Of a stretch of DNA of 64,000 nucleotides, positions 57,078 to 64,000 are shown one piece after another; the stretch's first letter is position 1; every line of letters begins with the position of its first letter. Under the pieces are notes generated by a model. That model saw only the letters and a list, made by a program, of their open reading frames with translations. It did not search any database and was not told the origin of the DNA. Source of the stretch: Anaerobacillus sp. CMMVII (GTDB taxonomy: Bacteria; Bacillota; Bacilli; Bacillales; Anaerobacillaceae); NCBI RefSeq assembly GCF_025377685.1, contig NZ_JACEHK010000015.1, positions 124,001-188,000 of the forward strand. The letters run 5' to 3'. A program made the position numbers and the translations under genes.

Positions 57078-57725
57078 TTACAGGAGCAATTTTCTCAAAA
57101 AGCTGAATACTTTAACAGTTTCTGGTGGTAATGTTTCAAAGGCTTCGAGGATTGATCCAATGATTTGTTTTAATTCTGCTTCAATACTTTCGTAATCGGT
57201 TTTTTTCAGTTCTTTTACTATCAATGCTTCTTCTAGCGTATCTAATCGGTCTTTCTCTACCTGTAAATCCTCAATTGAAATTAACCCAGCGGTATAGGCT
57301 CCAACTTTTCGATCGTAGCGTCTTTTGGCGGTGTAAATTTTTTCTTGGGAGGCAGCGGTGTTATTTTGTTCGGCAGCTGCTTCAATTTTAATTACTTCTA
57401 TAGGAATGTGTTCTAACAGATCCTGCAATCCCTCTTTAAATAATTCGTGTATGTGTTCTACTTTGTATTGTGTTCCGACAGGTGTTCCCTGGATTTTATT
57501 TGGACCAGCGGTAAACTTTGTAGGGTTTCATTTTTGAACCTGGCGGACTTACGCTTATGCCACCCCCACAAACGGGATATTTAATAATCCACTCAGTAGA
57601 TGAGGACTTGATTGAAGTTGGTCTTGTTTTTTTACTGCCTTCTGTACGATTCCACCACTCTTTTCCGCTTGGAGAAGCAATATTTTCTTTTTAACAATTT
57701 AGCTATTGTTAAATATCCTTTATTT
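57078..57725 (-). pseudogene. Large serine recombinase, C-terminal remnant
   Basis: Minus-strand pieces in different frames read in order: TIAKLLKRK then NIASPSGKEWWNR (the recombinase domain pattern of LNxxGIxSPxGKxW), EWIIKYPVCGGGIS (start of the zinc beta-ribbon), GTQYKVEHIHELFKEGLQDLL, and an intact 116-codon end with the coiled-coil arm AKRRYDRKVGAYTAGLISIEDLQVEKDRL. The second zinc-ligand Cys pair is disrupted, there are frameshifts, and the whole catalytic resolvase domain is missing. It is the remnant of a phage- or skin-like site-specific recombinase, 100 bases from and divergent to spoVR. Confidence 0.72.
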
Positions 57726-57824
57726 TCTTTTAAGTATAGATCATAAATTCAAATTTTGTTACTTTCTCATGAAACGCCCTTTTCAATCATAGATTGAGAT
57801 AAGGACATCTGAGGAGGGATACCG

Positions 57825-59230
57825 ATGACAAATGATCGTGAGTTAGTTAAAGCTATAGACGAGATTACTGAAATAGCTGAAGGGTTTGGATTAGACTTTT
57901 ACCCTATGCGCTATGAAATTTGTCCAGCAGATATTATTTATACGTTTGGTGCTTATGGCATGCCAACCCGTTTCTCTCACTGGAGTTTCGGGAAACAATT
58001 TCATCGTATGAAGCTACAATATGATCTTGGATTAAGTAAAATTTATGAATTGGTTATTAATTCAAACCCTTGCTATGCTTTTTTATTAGATACAAATACT
58101 TTAATACAAAATAAGCTCATCATTGCTCACGTATTGGCTCACTGTGATTTCTTCAAAAATAATGTACGCTTTTCAAATACAAGAAGAGATATGGTAGAAA
58201 GTATGACAGCAACCGCAGAACGAGTCGCACATTATGAGATGGTACATGGCAAAGAGGAAGTAGAAACGTTTTTAGATGCAGTTCTTTCAATTCAAGAACA
58301 CATCGATCCAAGTCTCGTACGACCAAAATTAGCTTGGACGCTAGCAGATCTAGAGGAAGAAGATGTTGAAACTAGAAAGAACTCCCCTTATGACGATCTT
58401 TGGAATTTAGAAAAAAAGGATGAATCTCCTAAACCGAGAAAAAAGAAAAAACACTTTCCACCACAACCTGAAAAAGACATCCTTTTATTTATCGAAGAGT
58501 ATAGCCGTGAGTTGGAACCTTGGCAACGAGATATATTAACAATGATGCGTGAAGAGATGCTTTACTTCTGGCCGCAACTTGAAACCAAAATCATGAACGA
58601 AGGCTGGGCTTCGTATTGGCATCAGCGTATCTTACGCGAGATGGATCTCACTTCTGACGAAGCGATTGAATTTGCTAAGCTCAATGCTGGTGTTGTGCAA
58701 CCATCAAAAACATCGATTAATCCGTACTACTTAGGGTTAAAAATCTTTGAGGATATTGAGGAACGTTACAACAATCCAACTGATGAAATGAAAAAGCGTG
58801 GTGTACAACCGAACAGTGGCCGCGAGAAAATGTTCGAGGTTCGAGAAATAGAATCGGATATATCATTTCTACGAAACTATTTAACTAAGGATCTAGTCTT
58901 ACGTGAAGATATGTACCTCTTTCAAAAGCAAGGGCGGGACTATAAGATCGTTGACAAAGAGTGGCAAGCAGTTCGGGACCAATTAGTAAATATGCGAGTC
59001 AATGGTGGCTTTCCTTTTATCTCAGTAACGGATGGTGACTATCTTAAAAATGGAGAGTTATATTTAACACATTATTATGAAGGTATTGAGCTTGATGTAA
59101 AGTATTTAGAAAAGTATTGCCCTATATTCAGCAACTATGGGGAAGACCGGTTCATATGGAGACTCAGGTTTCAGATAAACCAATTGTGTTTACCTATGAT
59201 GGGAAAAAGGTTCATAGAAGGTATTTGTAA
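57825..59230 (+). pseudogene. spoVR: SpoVR, near-intact copy with one missing base
   Basis: ATG 57825 follows GAGGAGGG. Residues from [14 protein letters not shown] to [14 protein letters not shown] follow the SpoVR family throughout, including [18 protein letters not shown]. An A4 run at 59110-59113 (A5 in the duplicate at 62290) shifts the frame; restoring one A gives [19 protein letters not shown]... and a stop at 59228-59230, exactly 468 residues, the size of B. subtilis SpoVR. SpoVR is needed for normal spore cortex formation in the mother cell. Without correction the frame runs on to 59342 with an unrelated tail. Confidence 0.9.
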
Positions 59231-59237
59231 GAGAAAA

Positions 59238-59267
59238 AGACTGTCTAATGTGGACAGTCTTTTTTCT
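59238..59267 (+). terminator. Terminator of spoVR
   Basis: Stem AGACTGTC/GACAGTCT (59238-59245 with 59253-59260), then TTTTTCT. Confidence 0.85.
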
Positions 59268-59276
59268 ATAAAAACA

Positions 59277-59314
59277 CCCCCGAAAGTTAGAGTCTCTACT
59301 CTAACTTTCGGGGG
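59277..59314 (-). terminator. Terminator of the agr-like operon
   Basis: Perfect 17-bp stem (59277-59293 with 59298-59314), followed on the minus strand by TGTTTTTATAG. Confidence 0.9.
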
Positions 59315-59333
59315 TCGATACCAATTCGATCTT

Positions 59334-59792
59334 TTATCTTAGTAAAGGTAATCTAACTTTAAACTTCAATAAAATTAATGTAGTAAGTAATAATGGCAGT
59401 TGTACGGCAAAGATCCCGAGTATAATGCGTAACCACGGACTTTCAAAAATTTGTTCATAAGTAATTGAAAAGACATCTATATAAAGTAAGATAATAGTCA
59501 TTTCGAATATACTTAAGATAACAAACGATATCAATCCGATTATAAAACCATGAAGTATTTTAAAACGAAAAAAGAAAGCAACTAACAATGAAAAAATGGT
59601 TATAGTAATAAAAGGTTTTAACGAAGTCTGAAGGAAAATACTTAAACTAAATGCTGCACCTCCATACACAAAAGCAAAAATAATCATAGATTTTAAATTT
59701 TTCTTAATTGAAATGCCTAAAAGTGCAAATGGAACTGTCAGTAATAAAAAAGCTTCTGGAACTGATAATAAAAAATAACTAAACCAAGCCAT
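59334..59792 (-). CDS. Five-helix membrane protein of the agr-like operon
   Basis: 152 residues from ATG 59792 after AAGGAAGA; the frame runs further upstream without a site. About five hydrophobic helices, starting [18 protein letters not shown], with short loops and a few charges. This size and topology resemble the membrane sensor half of AgrC-type kinases, here encoded as a separate protein. It is 160 bases after the peptide gene in the same direction and ends at the operon terminator. A peptide receptor or exporter role is inference. Confidence 0.7.
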   Translation of the reverse strand: MAWFSYFLLSVPEAFLLLTVPFALLGISIKKNLKSMIIFAFVYGGAAFSLSIFLQTSLKPFITITIFSLLVAFFFRFKILHGFIIGLISFVILSIFEMTIILLYIDVFSITYEQIFESPWLRIILGIFAVQLPLLLTTLILLKFKVRLPLLR

Positions 59793-59951
59793 ATGTTCTT
59801 CCTTTCTGCTGTATTTAACTAGATGTAGAAAAATTATACTACATGATTCTTTAAAAAACGACATTTTTTTCTCGGGTTGGGAAGATTTATAGAATAGAAT
59901 AAATGGTTGTATTAAAAACAACAACCCTTTGGTAAGCAACAATAAATATTT

Positions 59952-60086
59952 TTATTCATTTTCTTTAGGTAGTTTAGGTTGATAAAGGGTAAGGCTTGAT
60001 GCAGAACTTATATCGGCCTTAGCAATAAATACAATAACAGTAACTATACAACCAACAACTGCTTTTACATACTTTTTCAATCTCAT
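59952..60086 (-). CDS. agrD: AgrD-like cyclic (lactone) autoinducer peptide precursor
   Basis: 44 residues, ATG directly after the agrB stop with AAAGGGGG as binding site. It has an amphipathic, hydrophobic leader (MRLKKYVKAVVGCIVTVIVF), the likely peptide core AKADISSASSLTLY and the charged recognition tail QPKLPKENE, which fits the YQPKxPxE ending of Bacillaceae AgrD. The residue five before the tail is Ser, not Cys; the only Cys lies in the leader. A Ser-lactone ring S-L-T-L-Y is therefore predicted. Confidence 0.85.
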   Translation of the reverse strand: MRLKKYVKAVVGCIVTVIVFIAKADISSASSLTLYQPKLPKENE

Positions 60087-60701
60087 TTACCCCCTTTCAA
60101 TCATTTTTTCAATTTTATTCACAAATAGGTAAGAATAAGGATGTATACTTCCTATTTGAAATAAAAAGCCAAAAATTGAAGCTAAAACAAGTTCTGTTGA
60201 GTAGGAGTTAGTAATTAAGAAATACATTAATAACCCCCATAAAGATACTGCATATAAAGAATATTTTCGCAACTTGTTTTTCTGGTAGTCATTACACTTT
60301 TTATAAAAATGATTAGAGGGAGCAAACTTATAAACTAAAATTAAACCAAAAGTTAATGCAATAAATAATAAAGCTATAAGGAAATTAAAATCAAATATAT
60401 CTTTAATTCTCACTGTCAGGTAAGAGATACCAAGCATCATAGTTAGTCCAACAACAAGGCAACGAAGAAATGTTGAATAATGATGTCCCCCTGTTAAACC
60501 GCGGAAAACTACAAAAGTAGAGAATATCCAAAGCATGGGGTGGAAAAGTCCAAGTAAATACGATGCACCGAGTAATACCAGTAGTTTTATAAGACCATTA
60601 AACATAATTTCAATGCCATAACGAATGTAATCAACTTCTGTTTTTCTTTCAACATATTCACCTAACGCTTCGGCTATCTTGGTACTAACGTAATTAGTCA
60701 T
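60087..60701 (-). CDS. agrB: AgrB-like peptide-processing membrane protease
   Basis: 204 residues. Accessory gene regulator B family: N-terminus KIAEALGEYVER, several helices, and the catalytic His and Cys in FRGLTGGHHYSTFLRCLV. It cleaves the AgrD C-terminal tail and forms the (thio)lactone. It starts 2 bases after the kinase stop and touches agrD. Complete by length. Confidence 0.92.
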   Translation of the reverse strand: MTNYVSTKIAEALGEYVERKTEVDYIRYGIEIMFNGLIKLLVLLGASYLLGLFHPMLWIFSTFVVFRGLTGGHHYSTFLRCLVVGLTMMLGISYLTVRIKDIFDFNFLIALLFIALTFGLILVYKFAPSNHFYKKCNDYQKNKLRKYSLYAVSLWGLLMYFLITNSYSTELVLASIFGFLFQIGSIHPYSYLFVNKIEKMIERG

Positions 60702-60703
60702 AT

Positions 60704-61567
60704 TTACAATCCCTTGGGAAAACTAATTTCGAAACATACTAAATGATCGTTAGTGTGGATTTCTAATGTTCCGTTATATTTCTCTGTGATTTTTCGAATA
60801 ATTGCTAATCCATAGCCTCTATTACCGTCCTGTGATTTAGTTGAATAACCATTGATAAAATAGTCTTCATTTATTTTCTTCTGTACAGCTGTATTCTTGG
60901 CGATTATTTTAAATGTTTCATTAAAATCTAAAATTTCTAGATGAATCTCTTGTTCGTTACTAGGTAGTTCACGAGTAGCCTCATAGGCATTATCTAATAA
61001 GTTACTAATCAAACGAATAAGGTCGGTAGAAGATAATATTTCAATGTTGTTCTCTTTTTCTATCTTTACATGAAATGGAACTTCTTCTCTATGATACTTG
61101 TCCATTTTTGAATATAGTATAGAAGCAAGAATAGGATTTTTAAGGGTTAATACTTTATTATTAATTCGAATTTCGCCAATCATTTTTTGAATGTAGCTAT
61201 TAGCCGCATCATAGCTATTTATTTTTATTAAACCCGAGATTACCGTTAAATGATTGTTAAGATCATGACGATCAGATCGAACTGATGTAACTAAAGATTG
61301 AAATTCCTCCACGTGAGTAGATTCTGCCTCATTCACCTTTCGCCTTTCTTCTTGTTTAAAAATCTTAATGAGTATGAATAGAGATAGTATGTTTAATGCG
61401 ATAACTAGAATGAGTTGAATAGGGATTCCGATGATATAAAGAGAAGTATCTTTAAATGCTACTAATGATGTAATAAAAAAGAAAACTAACATAATTTGTG
61501 ATAATACTATAAATACCAAAGTTAAAACATTCATGATTTTTATCATTAATGGCCACAGTAAATTCAT
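60704..61567 (-). CDS. GHKL sensor histidine kinase of the agr-like operon
   Basis: 287 residues. Only two N-terminal helices (about 10-35 and 40-65), then the dimerisation/phosphoacceptor helix SDRHDLNNHLTVISGL (His in RHDxxNHL, AgrC/NatK type), N box LISNLLDNAYEA and G box GNRGYGLAIIRK. AgrC normally has six or seven helices, so the receptor part is short. The missing helices may be supplied by the 152-residue protein. No LytTR regulator lies next to it. The start at 61567 lacks a good ribosome site; an ATG nearby is possible. Confidence 0.87.
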   Translation of the reverse strand: MNLLWPLMIKIMNVLTLVFIVLSQIMLVFFFITSLVAFKDTSLYIIGIPIQLILVIALNILSLFILIKIFKQEERRKVNEAESTHVEEFQSLVTSVRSDRHDLNNHLTVISGLIKINSYDAANSYIQKMIGEIRINNKVLTLKNPILASILYSKMDKYHREEVPFHVKIEKENNIEILSSTDLIRLISNLLDNAYEATRELPSNEQEIHLEILDFNETFKIIAKNTAVQKKINEDYFINGYSTKSQDGNRGYGLAIIRKITEKYNGTLEIHTNDHLVCFEISFPKGL

Positions 61568-61771
61568 TATGGTAGAAAAGCCATTTTTCCCCTAAATTAT
61601 TTAATCTAGTAAGAATTATAGCATAAATAATACTTTTTTTAGCTTATACTGTTGAACTTTGTCTAAATAAAAAGATGTCCGTCACAACAATCTTATTTCA
61701 ACAAATTGAAGATTTTTATTTACTTTTTAAATTTGCAATTTAATAAACTATTAATTATAACATCCTTAGGA

Positions 61772-62411
61772 GAAACAAGGTTGGGCAACTATTGGCATCA
61801 GCGCATCTTACGCGAGATGGATCTCACTTCTGACGATGCGATTGAGTTTGCTAAACTCAATGCTGGTGTTGTGCAACCATCAAAAACATCGATTAATCCG
61901 TACTACTTATGGTTAAAAATCTTTGAGGATATTGAGGAACGTTACAACAATCCAACTGATGAAATGAAAAAGCGTGGCGTACAACCGAACAGTGGTCGCG
62001 AGAAAATGTTCGCAGTACGAGAAATTGAATCGGATATTTCATTTCTACGAAACTATTTAACGAAGGATCTTGTCTTACGTGAAGATATGTACCTCTTCCA
62101 AAAGCAAGGGCGAGACTATAAGATCGTTGATAAAGAGTGGCAAGCAGTTAGGGACCAATTGGTAAAAATGCGAGTCAATCAATGGCGACTTTCCTTTTAT
62201 CTCAGTAACGGATGGTGACTATCTTAAAAATGGAGAGTTATATTTAACACATTATTATGAAGGTATTGAGCTAGTTGTAAAGTATTTAGAAAAAGTATTA
62301 CCCTATATTCAGCAACTATGGGGAAGACCGGTTCATATGGAAACGCAGGTTTCAGATAAACCAATTGTTTTTACCTATGATGGGAAAAAGGTTCATAGAA
62401 GGTATTTATAG
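61772..62411 (+). pseudogene. spoVR: spoVR fragment B (3' part)
   Basis: About 94-95% identical to 58600-59230 of the near-intact copy, beginning at GGTTGGGCA...TATTGGCATCAGCG and ending with the normal SpoVR stop (KVHRRYL). A 4-base CAAT duplication at 62176-62183 shifts the frame. It has no 5' part and no start. Together with fragment A (42536-42639) it reconstitutes one copy split at the same codon region. Confidence 0.88.
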
Positions 62412-62460
62412 AAATGGAAAAGTGAGTTAAAATTAAGATAGTGGTAAGCGATTAGAAATA

Positions 62461-62500
62461 AAAAAGGCTTAGAGAATTAAATTTCTCCAAGCCTTTTTTT
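62461..62500 (+). terminator. Terminator after spoVR fragment B
   Basis: Stem AAAAAGGCTT (62461-62470) with AAGCCTTTTT (62489-62498), then TTACTTTT. Probably the original spoVR terminator of this copy. The following 215 bases to the sigma gene show only its AGGAGGG site. Confidence 0.85.
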
Positions 62501-62716
62501 ACTTTTGAAATACATAGTGATTTAAAGTTTAACTAATGTTTTGACCTAGTACGTTACTACCGCCTTCACTCTACTAATAAACCAGAAGTAGAAAAATTGA
62601 AAATAACATAAGAAGTTTTTGGAACGAAACAAAATGTTTTTCAGTCTAATAGGTAGGATCAACAGGCACTACAATATTTATAGTGAAATTTTTAATATAC
62701 GAGAGGAGGGATTAGT

Positions 62717-63256
62717 GTGTCTATCATCAACTCGTTTTTTAAAGGCTCAAAAGCATCCACATTTGAAGAGTTAATTAAACAAGAACAAGGAAAGCTTTAT
62801 AAAGTTGCTTATTCATACGTGAAAAATGAACAAGATGCTCTTGATATTGTTCAGGAGGCAATCATCAAAGGCTATGAATCATTTCATAAATTGAAAGATT
62901 CTCAATTATTTATGACATGGATGACGCGGATCGTCATTAATTCAGCGATTGATTTTATCCGGAAATCAAAGGATGTGATTGTCCTTGAAACGGACTGGTT
63001 TGACCCCGGCATTAATCAGGAAAACAAATCTGTGATGGAGCTCGATGTAGCGACTGTCTTTGACAAAATGAAGCCAGAACAGAAGACCTTGTTGTTATTA
63101 CGCTTTTATTACGGCTATTCAATCTCAGAAATTGCCGAGATACTTGAGAAGCCCGAGGGAACGATAAAGTCAAAATTACACAGGACACTCAATCAAGTGA
63201 AGGAAAAACTAGGTAAAGGGGGAGAAACCTATGGGGAACTTTCAACGAGATATTAA
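62717..63256 (+). CDS. ECF-like sigma-70 family sigma factor
   Basis: 179 residues from GTG 62717 after GAGGAGGG. Region 2 includes AYSYVKNEQDALDIVQEAIIKGYESF and TWMTRIVINSAIDFIR; region 4 includes LRFYYGYSISEIAEILEKPEGTIKSKLHRT, the helix-turn-helix reading the -35 box. It overlaps the next gene, its predicted anti-sigma factor, by 26 bases, typical of stress-responsive ECF pairs in bacilli. Confidence 0.92.
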   Translation: MSIINSFFKGSKASTFEELIKQEQGKLYKVAYSYVKNEQDALDIVQEAIIKGYESFHKLKDSQLFMTWMTRIVINSAIDFIRKSKDVIVLETDWFDPGINQENKSVMELDVATVFDKMKPEQKTLLLLRFYYGYSISEIAEILEKPEGTIKSKLHRTLNQVKEKLGKGGETYGELSTRY

Positions 63257-64000
63257 AAGGATGGTCGAGGAAGTAACTGTACCCACTGACAAGCTTGATG
63301 CTACTGTAAATGCTGCCTTAAAAATCGCGAAAAACAAGGAGTGGTCTGCCGCTTCAAAAAGACAAAACTATCTAGCAGGAGTTGCCTCAATTTTTCTGTT
63401 AGCAATAGGTTCATTATTAATTAGCATGTTTTTACTAGGATCTGCAACTAACCAAGCTAGTGAGTCTATTTTTTACAAACTAGGCGATGCTGGCCTGAAA
63501 CGAATGGTCGAGGAAGGAAGGGTCACTGATCTATCATTAGAAGTCTTCGATCAGGAAATCAAGGTTACCCTTGAAGAAGGCTACCTTGATAATAATCAGC
63601 TAGCAATTTCCTATCACATTGAAATGGAACAGGATCTTGAGAATGTGTTGTTTGAGTTATTTTTTGATGGTAGTTCTGTCCATCATGTCAGTTCGAGGTC
63701 GGGCAGTAGTTCCATGCCTCAAAGTGATATCTTCTATTTTGAGCCAACCAAAAGCTTCCCTGATCATCCTGAACTGAAACTGCAATTTCATCAGATCAAT
63801 CAGGTCCAAGGAGACTGGTCCTTCAGCTTTGATTTAAAGAAGGAAATGGAGCTCTATGAAGTTACTAACTATGCAATCAAGGAAGATCATAATGGACAAT
63901 TATTTTCTGTCGATAATATTATTCAAACACCTTCGATGATGCAGCTATCAACAACAACGAAGCTGCTAGTAGATGAAGTGAGTGATGGCTTTCGTGCCCA
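63231..64000 (+). CDS. Membrane anti-sigma factor, DUF4179-like (partial)
   Basis: ATG 63231 after AAAGGGGGA, open to the window end (256 codons visible). A short cytoplasmic N-terminus (MGNFQRDIKRMVEEVTVPTD) that should bind the sigma factor, one membrane helix (GVASIFLLAIGSLLISMFLL) and a large extracellular beta-rich domain. This matches DUF4179-type anti-sigma factors encoded after ECF sigma genes. Truncated at its 3' end by the window. Confidence 0.8.
   Translation, partial: MGNFQRDIKRMVEEVTVPTDKLDATVNAALKIAKNKEWSAASKRQNYLAGVASIFLLAIGSLLISMFLLGSATNQASESIFYKLGDAGLKRMVEEGRVTDLSLEVFDQEIKVTLEEGYLDNNQLAISYHIEMEQDLENVLFELFFDGSSVHHVSSRSGSSSMPQSDIFYFEPTKSFPDHPELKLQFHQINQVQGDWSFSFDLKKEMELYEVTNYAIKEDHNGQLFSVDNIIQTPSMMQLSTTTKLLVDEVSDGFRA

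Noticed and set aside
61706-62218. Separate 170-aa protein related to SpoVR
   Set aside because: Its first 20 or so residues are not spoVR-derived, there is no ribosome binding site, and a 4-base duplication cuts it off; it is the 3' spoVR fragment B, a pseudogene.

Overview
The window is a low-GC Bacillota chromosome segment, almost certainly from a spore-forming member of the Bacillaceae. The evidence is strong AAGGAGG-type ribosome binding sites with many TTG/GTG starts, SpoVR and Spo0E-family sporulation proteins, a GlpP-controlled glycerol regulon, nupNOPQ-type nucleoside uptake genes, a PhaR/PhaC pair, and the dispersed palindromic repeats usual in alkaliphilic and soil bacilli. NrfHA (nitrite to ammonia) and a 2-hydroxyacyl-CoA dehydratase with its activase point to a facultative or strict anaerobe. 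An Anaerobacillus-like organism fits, but this is inference.

Layout. 0-10 kb: tail of a TRAP permease, an SDR with atypical catalytic residues, an amidohydrolase, nrfHA followed by a 52-bp tandem repeat array, and miscellaneous small genes. 10-16 kb: nupNOPQ nucleoside ABC importer with a structured repeat between nupN and nupO. 16-26 kb: CheX, a YceI protein behind a candidate MhqR-type operator, a YhcX-type GNAT/nitrilase, glpP-glpK-glpD with two antiterminator leaders, and pgcA. 26.4-30 kb: a Spo0E-like phosphatase, a five-tRNA operon (Ser, Asp, Phe, Leu, Arg) with a partly duplicated tRNA-Arg, and feoAB plus a Cys-rich partner behind a perfect Fur box. 30-37 kb: a 1162-aa acyl-CoA dehydratase activase with its dehydratase partner, and an AbgT transporter. 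37-42 kb: dispersed repeats, a P450, phaRC and a membrane thiol-redox protein.

42.5-62.4 kb is an accessory block bounded by two pieces of one broken spoVR copy. It holds a fructan/sucrose locus: a YesMN-type two-component system with a membrane-anchored solute-binding protein, a secreted GH32 enzyme, an LplABC-type importer, an intracellular GH32 and a fructokinase. It also holds a decayed large serine recombinase, a second and nearly intact spoVR, and a compact agr-like quorum-sensing operon. In that operon the AgrD-like peptide has Ser where Cys is expected, and no response regulator is adjacent. After the block come a sigma factor and its anti-sigma gene, cut by the window end.

Five otherwise well-conserved genes (EamA transporter, nupQ, yhcX, secreted GH32, spoVR) are each broken by exactly one missing base in an A or T run. 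Restoring one base gives the expected full-length protein every time. This looks much more like homopolymer under-calling in the assembly than five real inactivations. The two most interesting biological signals are the split spoVR copy bracketing about 19 kb that contains a recombinase remnant, and the probable Ser-lactone agr system.
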